From Syntrophobacterales bacterium (GTDB lineage: Bacteria; Desulfobacterota; Syntrophia; Syntrophales; UBA6807), in NCBI GenBank assembly GCA_021159265.1, contig JAGGSD010000081.1, positions 1-12,690 on the forward strand: 12,690 nt of DNA, written 5' to 3'. Positions 1 to 7,658 of this stretch are shown here, piece after piece. A program made the position numbers and the translations under genes. The notes under the pieces were generated by a model. The model was given only the letters and a program-made list of their open reading frames with translations. It had not been told where the DNA came from and did not search any database. Numbering within the stretch: the first letter of the stretch is position 1; each line of letters opens with the position of its first letter.

Positions 1-61
1 TCTTTAATGCTGCCTTTGTCCTTAACCCTGAACGCTGAACCATGAACCTGTGAACGGTTAC
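1..61 (-). mobile_element. Partial MITE copy C, cut by the window edge
   Basis: On the minus strand this begins GTAACCGTTCACAGGTTCA and matches the first ~60 bp of the copy at 12471-12689, including the shared stretch GGACAAAGGCAGCATTAAAG. Only one terminal inverted repeat is visible; the rest lies left of base 1. The element is in the opposite orientation to the two copies at the right end of the window. It stops 19 bp from the ftsY stop codon. If it duplicated 8 bp on insertion, the copy at its right flank should be GGTTTCCT (62-69); the other side cannot be checked here. It codes for nothing recognisable. Confidence 0.8.
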
Positions 62-80
62 GGTTTCCTATTGCAGGTAG

Positions 81-1013
81 TCACTCAAGCAGGGCATTTA
101 CAAATTCTTCGCTTTTAAATACTCTCAGGTCATCCAACCCCTCGCCGATTCCTATATATCGGATGGGTATGTTCATTTCCCTGGCAATTCTGATAAGAAT
201 GCCCCCTTTTGCCGTTCCATCTAACTTGGTAATGACTATCCCCGTAACACCTATTTCCTCGTGGAACATCTTTGCCTGTGAAATGGCATTCTGGCCTGTT
301 GTGGCGTCTAATACAAGGAGTGTCTCGTGGGGGGCGCCTTTCAGTTCTCTTCCCATAATGCGACTGGTTTTTTTAAGTTCTTCCATGAGATTAACCTTGG
401 TGTGAAGTCTACCCGCAGTATCAATGATTAATACATCCGATTTTCTTGACTGAGCTGCATGGATGGCGTCGAAAACGACGGCAGAAGGATCTGCACCCAT
501 TTTTTGTTTGATCAGAGGAACATTTACTCTCCGGCTCCATATCTCAAGCTGTTCTATGGCTGCCGCCCTGAAGGTATCGGCGGCAACGAGCATGACAGAC
601 ATTCCGGCTTTACTGAAATGGGAGGCCATTTTCCCTATGGTTGTGGTTTTACCCGTTCCGTTGACTCCAAGTACCATGATGGTGTAAAGCCCGCTATTAG
701 GAATACAAAGAGGCTTTTCACTTTCTTTCAGAATGTTGATCATATGGTCTTTTAAAAGTTGCTTGAGGGCGCCCGGATTTTGAAGTTCATTTCTCTTTGC
801 GCATGCTTTCATTTCTTCGATGAGATCATATGTAAATGCCGGGCCCATATCGGCCATGATCAGGATTTCTTCCAGATCATTAAAGAGGTCTCTCGATATA
901 ACTTTTTCTCCAAAGATCATTTCATCAATATTTTTGACAAAACCCTTTCTTGTTCTGGATAAGCCCTGTTTCAGTTTTTTAAAAAAGCTTTTTTTGCTGT
1001 TGGTATCTTCCAT
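81..1013 (-). CDS. ftsY: FtsY, signal recognition particle receptor GTPase
   Basis: 310 aa. FtsY docks the SRP-ribosome complex at the cytoplasmic membrane and, with Ffh, forms a GTPase pair that hands nascent membrane proteins to the translocon. Seen in sequence: an N-domain helical bundle (about residues 10-100), then the SRP-type GTPase G-domain with P-loop GVNGTGKTTT (116-125), DTFRAAAIEQL (146-156), DTAGR (198-202), TKLD (262-265) and a closing GIGEGLDDLRVF. The long acidic A-domain of E. coli FtsY is absent. Only a short, Lys/Phe-rich N-terminus precedes the N-domain, which could form an amphipathic membrane-binding helix (inference). It lies 77 bp downstream of smc in the same direction, a common pairing. 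No strong Shine-Dalgarno precedes the ATG, and the frame stays open upstream, but no better start codon is present. The identification is secure. Confidence 0.98.
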   Translation of the reverse strand: MEDTNSKKSFFKKLKQGLSRTRKGFVKNIDEMIFGEKVISRDLFNDLEEILIMADMGPAFTYDLIEEMKACAKRNELQNPGALKQLLKDHMINILKESEKPLCIPNSGLYTIMVLGVNGTGKTTTIGKMASHFSKAGMSVMLVAADTFRAAAIEQLEIWSRRVNVPLIKQKMGADPSAVVFDAIHAAQSRKSDVLIIDTAGRLHTKVNLMEELKKTSRIMGRELKGAPHETLLVLDATTGQNAISQAKMFHEEIGVTGIVITKLDGTAKGGILIRIAREMNIPIRYIGIGEGLDDLRVFKSEEFVNALLE

Positions 1014-1090
1014 TTTATTTTTAATATTCCATATTTCTTTGGCAATTCTATTGCAATTTGTCCCTGGAGATGCAAGGGGAGGATAAAATA

Positions 1091-4000
1091 TCAGTTCAGA
1101 CTGACTGCAACAGTTGAACTTATTCCATGTTTTTCCATGGTAATACCAAAGAGGTTGTCTGCGGATTCCATGGTATTTTTATTATGTGTTACAAAAATGA
1201 TTTGGGAATTCAGGGAAATTTCGTCCAGCAGTTTTTTGAACAGCGATACATTAGAGTCATCCAGAGCTGCATCTACCTCATCGAAGATAAGAAATGGCGA
1301 TGGCCTGTGCATAAGGATGGCGAAGATTAGAGCTACGGCGGAAAGGGCTTTTTCCCCGCCTGATAACAGGGAGATGTTCTGGCGCTTCTTGCCCGGGATT
1401 TGAACGTCTATATCAACGCCTGTCTCCAGCATATCAGACTCGTCGGTAAGCCTGAGTCTCCCCTTGCCTCCTGGAAAAAGTTTCGGGAATACTTGATCAA
1501 AGCACTGGTTTATTGCTTCAAATGTTTCCGAGAATCTCTTTTTTGAAATCCTGTTCATTCTTGTAATGGTTTTTTGTAAAGTGTCCAATGAAGTGTTCAA
1601 ATCTTCTATCTGCACCGCGAAAAATTCATATCTTTTTTTTAGTTCTTCATGTTCTGTAAGGGCTAAAAGATTTACTTCACCGAAGTCTTCTATCATTTTT
1701 TTATTCCGATCAAGCGCGTTTTTTAATTCTTCGACGTCTTCTTCATTAAGTTTGTTAAACTTTGGCAGCAATACTTCCAGGTCGACATGAAATTTTTCAT
1801 GAACGCCTCTTTTCAGATTATCAACATGAACGGTTAACTCCTGTATTTCCATATCAAGTTTATTCAGATCTTTTGTCAGATTATCGAGACCCCTTTTTAC
1901 TTCACGGGCCTCTGCCTCTTTTTCTCGTAATACACCTTCCTGTACGCTGCGCAACTCTCTCAATTTTGCAAGCTCGCGTTCAATAGAGTTATGGTTTTTG
2001 TAAAGATGTTTAAGATTTTCCTGTTCTTCATTTATGCAGTTCATAACATTGGCGACTTCTGTCTCGGATGTTTGCGTGTCCAGAATGTTTGATTCCATTT
2101 CATTTATTAAATCGGATATTGCGTTATTCAGCCTTTCCAGTGCCCCGATGTTTGAACTTTTCCTTTCTTCAAGAGAAGTTATAAGAATCTTTTTTTCTGT
2201 CAGGATCCTTTCCCCTTCTTCTAAATCCGTTTTGATTTTCCGCCAGTTTTCCTGGAGGGAAGAGATCAACATAGCTGCGTCTTTTTCTTTGTTTTCATAC
2301 GATGCAATTTCTTTTTCAACATGCTTCCTGTTTTCCCTTGCTTTCCTTTCTTCGGATTCCAGACTTTCTTTATTAAATCTCAGGACGTTGGTTCTTTGTT
2401 CGATCCATTGGATTTCCCCTTCTAATCGTTCGATGTCCTTTTTCTTACTATTCACATCAAGTTCTGATTGGCGAATATCCGATCTTAACTCGTCGAGTTC
2501 ATTACTTGTTTGAGAAACAATGGAGCTTGTTTTCTTCTTCGCTTCTGTTTTATTTGCCAAGAGACTGGACAGTTGATTAATATCCTGTTCCAGCTGGGTA
2601 ATTTCTCTTTTATTGCGGAGAAGGCTATTTCTTCCGTTCATTCCGCTTCCGCCGGTTAAGACCCCGTCAGGGCTTATTAAATCCCCTTCAGGGGTTACGA
2701 AGGTTCCGATAAACCCATTTTGCCTCCAAAGAGAAACGCCTGCATAAAGATCAGGAACTAACAGGACATCTCCAAGGAGAGATTCAATTATTTTTCTGAC
2801 ATCTTCTTTTGACTGGACAAAGTCGCCAAGTTTTACGACACCTTTGAGATGACCTAATGACTGAGAATTACTGAGATTATTTCTTACTTCCAGCGGAACG
2901 AAATTCCCTCGTCCCGATGAATGATTCTTCAGATAATTGATGGCCTTAATGCCGTCTTCCTGGCTTTTTACAACAATATATTGGAGTTTTTCACCCAGGA
3001 CCGCCTCTACGGCAAGTTCGTATTCTTTTGGAACGTTGATATGGTCGGCTACCAATCCATAAATTTCCCCATCCGGCAGTGTGCCCCTTTTCTTTGCCTT
3101 CAGTACGGATTTAGTCCCTTCGTTACATCCTTCATAGCCCTCTTGAAATTCCCTCAGGGATGTCAGCCGTGATGTATTTGCCCCGATTTGCTCCTTGATG
3201 TGTGTTATTTCCTTATCAATCATTTCCAGGGTGTTTCTTGATTTTTCAATATTCCTCTGTGTGATGTTTTCCTTTTCTTTAAGACTTGCAATGGATATAA
3301 TATTGGATTGCAGGTCGGTCTCTAAAATGGAGAGCGTATCTCTTCGAGATTTTAGCTTTTCCGTGTTTTCGTCTAAGTCCCTTGCTTCTCTCACGGCTTT
3401 CCTTTTCAGATCATCAATTCTTCTTGTAAGTGATGTGTGCATATTGGTGAGCCTTGCATGTTCCGTTGCGATGTGGAAATGCGCGGATTTTTCTCGTTCA
3501 AGATCTCCTGCCAGCTTTGCTTCCATGTCTTTAAATTGAGACACTTGTTCCTGGTTTGCAGCGATGGAATCTTCCACACCTGTTATTTTATCATCCAGTT
3601 CAATTATCGATGTTTTAAGAGCAGCTATTTCCTCTTCCATCATTTCTTTTCGGTTACGGGATGCTTCAATTTCTAAAAGGTTTGTTTCCTTCCGCGCCTT
3701 GATATCCGCGATTTTTCCTTTAAGAAATGTGATTTTCTGCTCGCCAATATTTATTTCGTTCTTTGCATTGTAAAATTCCTCTTGAAATTTTGCCAGGGAT
3801 CTCTCGTTTGTGATGAGTTCTGATTTTGTGTCTTCCGCTGCGACTTCTAATAACTGTAGATTTGTTGCAGCCTGTATTGAATTTTCATTCAATGAATCAT
3901 AAGAACTTTTCAGAGTTTTTATTTTTGAGGTCAATTCAAGGTATGCCTGTAACGACAATGTTAACTCGGTTTCCTTTATGCTTCTCCTCAGGGTTTTGTA

Positions 4001-4651
4001 TCTTTCGGCCCTTTTCGCCTGCCGTGACGTGGAATTCATCTGGTTTTTTACTTCTTTCATAATGTCTTTCAGGCGGGCAATGTTGAGTCTTGTTGATTCC
4101 ATCTTTCGTGTTGCGGATTCTTTTCTGCTCTTATATTTCTTGATTCCGGCCGCATCTTCAATAAATTCCCGTATATCTTCAGGCTTAGCTTCAATGAGTC
4201 TGGAGATGCTTTCCTGCTCGACGATGGAATATGTTCTGGCGCCAATGCCCATATCCATAAAGAATTCCCTGATGTCCAGTAACCGGCAGGGCACTTTGTT
4301 TATGTAATATTCGCTTTCACCTTCACGGAATATTCTTCTTGAAACCATAACCTCGGAGCAGTCGGCGTACTTCCCGGTGAAACTCCGCCCATTTTTTTCA
4401 AGAATTATTGAAACCTCGGCCATACCCACAGGAGACACTCCTTCACTCCCGTTAAATATGACATCTTCCATTTTCTTCCCGCGGAGTGTTTTTACCCTCT
4501 GTTCACCCATAACCCACCTGATCGCATCCACAACATTACTCTTACCGCACCCATTGGGACCAACAATAGCGCTAATTCCACCGGAAAAATTAAACACCGT
4601 CTTATCCTTAAAAGATTTAAATCCGAGTATTTCAAGACTCTTCAGTTTCAT
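1091..4651 (-). CDS. smc: SMC, chromosome segregation/condensation ATPase
   Basis: 1186 aa, the usual length for bacterial SMC. The protein dimerises and, with ScpA/ScpB, forms the ring-shaped condensin that compacts the chromosome near the origin. Domain order: N-terminal ATPase head with Walker A GPNGCGKS (31-38); a long coiled coil rich in Glu, Lys and Leu; a hinge at roughly residues 525-670, ending in the glycine-rich DGVLTGGSG region; a second coiled coil; and the C-terminal head with ABC signature LSGGEKALS (about 1096-1104) and Walker B/D-loop LIFDEVDAALDD (DEVD at about 1124). All ATPase motifs look intact. A good Shine-Dalgarno (GAGGA, complement of 4661-4665) lies 9 bp before the ATG. 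The gene is separated from upstream amrS by a palindromic spacer, so it probably has its own promoter. ftsY follows. scpA/scpB are not in the window. Confidence 0.98.
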   Translation of the reverse strand: MKLKSLEILGFKSFKDKTVFNFSGGISAIVGPNGCGKSNVVDAIRWVMGEQRVKTLRGKKMEDVIFNGSEGVSPVGMAEVSIILEKNGRSFTGKYADCSEVMVSRRIFREGESEYYINKVPCRLLDIREFFMDMGIGARTYSIVEQESISRLIEAKPEDIREFIEDAAGIKKYKSRKESATRKMESTRLNIARLKDIMKEVKNQMNSTSRQAKRAERYKTLRRSIKETELTLSLQAYLELTSKIKTLKSSYDSLNENSIQAATNLQLLEVAAEDTKSELITNERSLAKFQEEFYNAKNEINIGEQKITFLKGKIADIKARKETNLLEIEASRNRKEMMEEEIAALKTSIIELDDKITGVEDSIAANQEQVSQFKDMEAKLAGDLEREKSAHFHIATEHARLTNMHTSLTRRIDDLKRKAVREARDLDENTEKLKSRRDTLSILETDLQSNIISIASLKEKENITQRNIEKSRNTLEMIDKEITHIKEQIGANTSRLTSLREFQEGYEGCNEGTKSVLKAKKRGTLPDGEIYGLVADHINVPKEYELAVEAVLGEKLQYIVVKSQEDGIKAINYLKNHSSGRGNFVPLEVRNNLSNSQSLGHLKGVVKLGDFVQSKEDVRKIIESLLGDVLLVPDLYAGVSLWRQNGFIGTFVTPEGDLISPDGVLTGGSGMNGRNSLLRNKREITQLEQDINQLSSLLANKTEAKKKTSSIVSQTSNELDELRSDIRQSELDVNSKKKDIERLEGEIQWIEQRTNVLRFNKESLESEERKARENRKHVEKEIASYENKEKDAAMLISSLQENWRKIKTDLEEGERILTEKKILITSLEERKSSNIGALERLNNAISDLINEMESNILDTQTSETEVANVMNCINEEQENLKHLYKNHNSIERELAKLRELRSVQEGVLREKEAEAREVKRGLDNLTKDLNKLDMEIQELTVHVDNLKRGVHEKFHVDLEVLLPKFNKLNEEDVEELKNALDRNKKMIEDFGEVNLLALTEHEELKKRYEFFAVQIEDLNTSLDTLQKTITRMNRISKKRFSETFEAINQCFDQVFPKLFPGGKGRLRLTDESDMLETGVDIDVQIPGKKRQNISLLSGGEKALSAVALIFAILMHRPSPFLIFDEVDAALDDSNVSLFKKLLDEISLNSQIIFVTHNKNTMESADNLFGITMEKHGISSTVAVSLN

Positions 4652-4722
4652 CTAAGAAATTCCTCTTTTTTTAGTCAGGGCTCTTCCGGGTGAATATAAT
4701 AAAAGAAAAGGCATTTGTAAAG

Positions 4723-4778
4723 AAAAAACACAACAAGATGTGTTCCTGAAAGTTAGAACACAATATGTAGTGTTTTTT
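4723..4778. terminator. Bidirectional terminator-like palindrome between amrS and smc
   Basis: A 56-bp quasi-palindrome has outer arms AAAAAACAC (4723-4731) and GTGTTTTTT (4770-4778) and inner arms TGTGTTC (4739-4745) and GAACACA (4756-4762). It can fold as one long hairpin or as two small ones. On the minus strand, stem AACACA/TGTGTT (4727-4732 with 4739-4744) is followed by a T-run and could end amrS transcription. On the plus strand, AACAC/GTGTT (4757-4761 with 4770-4774) is followed by six T. The stems are short and AT-rich, so termination may be weak. The inner TGTTC-N10-GAACA dyad could alternatively be an operator for smc. Confidence 0.45.
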
Positions 4779-4789
4779 ATTTACGGTAT

Positions 4790-5800
4790 TTACAATATTC
4801 CATCCATGGGTGTTCCGCATTGGGGGCATTTGGATTCTTTCATGTTCATCTTGTTGATGTTAAATCCGTGTCTGCCTATCAAGAGATTTCCACATTTGGA
4901 GCAATAAGTGTTTTCCTTTTCATCTCCGGGCACATTTCCCGTATAGACATATTTCAGCCCGGCTTCTTCCCCAATTTTTGCCGCTCTGTGCAGGGTTGCC
5001 ACGGGTGTTGACGGCAGACCGTCCATTTCATACTGGGGATAAAAGCGGCTGATGTGCCAGGGTGTTTCAGCTCCAAGTGAATAGATGAATTGAGCAATGT
5101 CTTTAAGTTCTTCATTGCTGTCATTAAGGGTGGGAATGACAAGGGTAGTTATCTCAACCCAGATGCCGAGCTCCTTCATCTTTTTCAAGCCGTTTAGAAC
5201 GGGCTGAAGCCGAGCTCCGCAGTATTTCTTATAAAAATCATCTCTGAATGCCTTGAGATCAACATTTGCGGCATCAAGATGGGGTGAAATTTTCTCCAGG
5301 GCCTCTTCTGTCATATAGCCGTTGGTGATAAAGACATTTTTTATTCCCTTTTCATGGGCAATTTTTCCAATATCGCAGGCAAACTCATAAAAGATTGTAG
5401 GTTCAGTATAAGTATATGCGATGGTCCTCGATTTTGTGTTGACAGCCTGTTGAACAATCTCTTCAGGCGTAGCCTCACGACCCATTATTTTCCCCGATTC
5501 GCGGGGCATTTGAGAAATGTCATAATTTTGACAGAAGGTGCAGTGAAAATTACAGCCGACGGTGGCTATGGAAAAGGATCTGGATCCCGGGTAAACGTGA
5601 AACAGGGGTTTTTTTTCGATGGGGTCCACGTTTTCCGCAATGATCGTTCCGTAAACCAGCGTATAGAGGATTCCTTCCCTGTTTTCCCTTACTCCACAAA
5701 TCCCTCGTTTTGAGGGTGAGATTTTGCACCTGTGAGCGCAAAGATAACACCTTACATTATCATCATCCAGCTTTTCATATAACATTGCTTCTTTTATCAT
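4790..5800 (-). CDS. amrS: AmrS-type radical SAM protein (AmmeMemoRadiSam system)
   Basis: 336 aa. The radical SAM cluster motif CNFHCTFC gives C83, C87 and C90, which bind the [4Fe-4S] that cleaves S-adenosylmethionine. An N-terminal cysteine group (C18, C21, C25, C35, in CYLCAHRC and RGICGVRE) and a C-terminal rubredoxin-like pair (C300/C303 and C325/C328) frame the barrel. This N-terminal layout, the phrase YTEPTIFYEF and the length match the AmmeMemoRadiSam radical SAM family, often misannotated as pyruvate formate-lyase activating enzyme. The in vivo substrate of the family is unknown to me. The partner AMMECR1 and Memo proteins are not encoded here. The ATG overlaps the stop of the upstream methyltransferase gene as ATGA, with an AAAGG Shine-Dalgarno (complement of 5811-5815), so translation is probably coupled. 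The family call is firm; the function is open. Confidence 0.9.
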   Translation of the reverse strand: MIKEAMLYEKLDDDNVRCYLCAHRCKISPSKRGICGVRENREGILYTLVYGTIIAENVDPIEKKPLFHVYPGSRSFSIATVGCNFHCTFCQNYDISQMPRESGKIMGREATPEEIVQQAVNTKSRTIAYTYTEPTIFYEFACDIGKIAHEKGIKNVFITNGYMTEEALEKISPHLDAANVDLKAFRDDFYKKYCGARLQPVLNGLKKMKELGIWVEITTLVIPTLNDSNEELKDIAQFIYSLGAETPWHISRFYPQYEMDGLPSTPVATLHRAAKIGEEAGLKYVYTGNVPGDEKENTYCSKCGNLLIGRHGFNINKMNMKESKCPQCGTPMDGIL

Positions 5801-6555
5801 TTTTCTATTTCCTTTGCGGTTCCGGGCATACGCTGTTCACCCGCGGCGCCGGTCTTCAGGGCTTCCTTTAACGGATCCTGGATGGTCATGTGAGAATAGA
5901 TGACAGGAAATGTCAATCCGATAAAAGAACCGAAGGGATTTTTCGTAACGGGGACACATTCCTCAAGACCGGAGGCGAGGGGATACCAGCCTAAAGGGAA
6001 AAAAATGACACTTCCCCACTTGATTGAGGTATGTGAGAGGTTACTCTTAATCATATTAATTATTTCCCATATACCGAAGTTTTGCAAAGATGAGTGAAAA
6101 ATTTCCTTCACCTTTCTCTGGGGTGTAGTTAAGGAATATTTATTCAAAAACCCTATAAAAACCCTTTCACTGGATACTCTGATTGCTTCTTCTATTGTCT
6201 TTTGGGGGTTTTCGACGAATTCGAGGCAGTAGATCAGCGTAACGATGTCAAATTCATTATCGGAGAAGGGGAGATCTTCAGGGGTTCCTGAATGGAAATC
6301 AACCCTGTTACCCAATTTTCTCCGAGCTATATCAAGCATATATGGGGAGGAATCGATGCCCGTTACATTGCACCCCGCCCTCCTCAAAGAAAAGAGATGG
6401 TTTCCGGTTTTGCAGCCGACATCGAGCACCCTTTCACCTTCTTTCGGGGCAAGGAGGTCAAGTATGAGCTTTTTCTCCCTCGAATCAACATAATATCCGG
6501 TGGGTGATTTAAGCCAGTCTTCGTAAGAGCGTGCCGTTTTCTCATCAAATATCAC
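5797..6555 (-). CDS. Class I SAM-dependent methyltransferase (Methyltransf_11-like)
   Basis: 252 aa, starting at GTG (complement of 6553-6555). No ATG is available until residue 73, which lies beyond motif I, so GTG is the likely start. The Rossmann methyltransferase motifs are present: motif I VLDVGCKTG (43-51), the acidic residue ending strand 2 in GIDSSPYMLDIAR (D68), TPEDLPF (91-97), and FDIVTLIYCLEFV (102-114) as motif IV/post-IV. In motif I the usual middle glycine is lysine (K49), a mild oddity. The substrate cannot be read from sequence; the C-terminal ~100 residues, with GWYPLASGLEECVPV and FPVIYSHM, probably form the acceptor part. It starts 4 bp after the moaA stop and overlaps amrS by 4 bp, so it sits in one transcript with two radical SAM enzymes. 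The fold call is strong; the specific function is unknown. Confidence 0.85.
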   Translation of the reverse strand: MIFDEKTARSYEDWLKSPTGYYVDSREKKLILDLLAPKEGERVLDVGCKTGNHLFSLRRAGCNVTGIDSSPYMLDIARRKLGNRVDFHSGTPEDLPFSDNEFDIVTLIYCLEFVENPQKTIEEAIRVSSERVFIGFLNKYSLTTPQRKVKEIFHSSLQNFGIWEIINMIKSNLSHTSIKWGSVIFFPLGWYPLASGLEECVPVTKNPFGSFIGLTFPVIYSHMTIQDPLKEALKTGAAGEQRMPGTAKEIEK

Positions 6556-6559
6556 TTTC

Positions 6560-7552
6560 CTACCCCCCGATTGAGGACATGTTTCTTACACACTTTTTTC
6601 TTTGATGCTCATAACAGTGAATATCAGCTCTTTTCGGTTTATCAAAAATAGCTTTTTTTATTAAGTTCTCCAGTTCAGAATCACTGCATCCCGCTCTCAT
6701 GGGGCTTTTGAGATCAACTTCGTCGTCTGACACAAGACATGCTCTCAGGTGGCCGTCTGCTGTCAGGCGAAGCCTGTTACAAGATTCACAGAATTCATGG
6801 CTCATAGCGCTGATAAAACCGATTTCGCCCATGGCGCTTCTCATTTTGTACACCCGGGCGGGACCATCTGTTTTTTCTCTATTTCCATTAACGGGTTCAA
6901 GGGGAATGAAACTGCTGATTTTTTCCTTGATTGTATCATTGGAGAGATACATCTGTTGATTGTTATCAGCTGGATCCCCAATCGGCATAAGTTCGATAAA
7001 TCTTATCTGATACGGCTTGCTCATGGATAGCTTCGCAAAATCCAGGATTTCGTCATCATTAAATCCTTTTATTACAACAACATTAATCTTTATGGGAGAA
7101 AACCCGACGCTATCCGCTTTTTTAATCCCGCGAAGCACCTTATGTAAATCACCACCTCTGGTAATACCCCTGTATTTACCGGGATTAAGCGAGTCAAGAC
7201 TGATGTTTATTCGATTTATACCCGCCTGAAAAAGCCTTTCGGCAAAATGCTCTAAAAGTATTCCATTTGTTGTAAGGGTTATCTCTTGCAGGCCTTCTAT
7301 TTTTCTGAGGGAAGCGATAAAATCTATGAGACCCCGTCTTACGAGGGGTTCCCCACCTGTTACCCGGATCTTGATAATGCCTGCCTTTGCTGTGACATTA
7401 ACAATCCTTAATATTTCCTCGTAGCTTAAGATATCTTTGTGCCCTAAGAGTGATAGTCCTTCTTTCGGCATGCAATAGACACAACGCAGGTTGCATCTGT
7501 CTGTAACCGAGACTCTCAGGTAATTGATTTCCCTGTTGTGATTATCCAGCAT
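6560..7552 (-). CDS. moaA: MoaA, GTP 3',8-cyclase (molybdopterin biosynthesis)
   Basis: 330 aa. MoaA makes the first committed step of molybdenum cofactor synthesis: with SAM it converts GTP to 3',8-cyclo-7,8-dihydro-GTP, which MoaC turns into cyclic pyranopterin. Seen: N-terminal radical SAM cysteines C20, C24, C27 in DRCNLRCVYCMPKEG; the RVTGGEPLVRRG SAM-binding stretch (63-74); the C-terminal [4Fe-4S] ligands C255, C258, C272 in CESCNRLRLTADGHLRAC; and the C-terminal di-glycine (SSIGG) that is required for activity in the family. All key residues are present. It heads a compact set with the methyltransferase and amrS. moaC and the other moa/moe genes are not in the window. The leader has no clear Shine-Dalgarno, and a TATAAT box lies only 13 bp upstream of the ATG. 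Confidence 0.97.
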   Translation of the reverse strand: MLDNHNREINYLRVSVTDRCNLRCVYCMPKEGLSLLGHKDILSYEEILRIVNVTAKAGIIKIRVTGGEPLVRRGLIDFIASLRKIEGLQEITLTTNGILLEHFAERLFQAGINRINISLDSLNPGKYRGITRGGDLHKVLRGIKKADSVGFSPIKINVVVIKGFNDDEILDFAKLSMSKPYQIRFIELMPIGDPADNNQQMYLSNDTIKEKISSFIPLEPVNGNREKTDGPARVYKMRSAMGEIGFISAMSHEFCESCNRLRLTADGHLRACLVSDDEVDLKSPMRAGCSDSELENLIKKAIFDKPKRADIHCYEHQRKKCVRNMSSIGG

Positions 7553-7564
7553 TAAACCCAGCTT

Positions 7565-7591
7565 ATTATATCAGTATTTTTTGAGTTACAA
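7565..7591 (-). promoter_or_regulatory. Candidate sigma70 promoter of the moaA operon
   Basis: Read on the minus strand, TTGTAA (complement of 7586-7591) is followed after 15 bp by a perfect TATAAT (complement of 7565-7570). Transcription would start near 7558, leaving only about 6 nt before the moaA ATG. That would make the mRNA almost leaderless, which fits the lack of a Shine-Dalgarno. The spacer is shorter than the 17-bp optimum, so this is a sequence-based guess. Confidence 0.4.
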
Positions 7592-7658
7592 AAAATTTTC
7601 TAACACAGTTCGGAAAACAAGACAAGGAATCGTGGTAATCATCATTTACGGATGGACA

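Noticed and set aside
2034..2513. 159-codon open frame antisense to smc
   Set aside because: Shadow of the coiled-coil codons, very rich in Ser, Phe and Leu. No ribosome site or recognisable domain.
7590..7622. Intrinsic terminator after the MFS gene
   Set aside because: Only a five-pair TTTTC/GAAAA stem before a T-run on the minus strand; too weak and AT-rich to call.
7553..7658. Molybdenum cofactor riboswitch upstream of moaA
   Set aside because: The gap is only 106 bp, and I see no conserved multi-stem motif; a promoter lies very close to the start codon.
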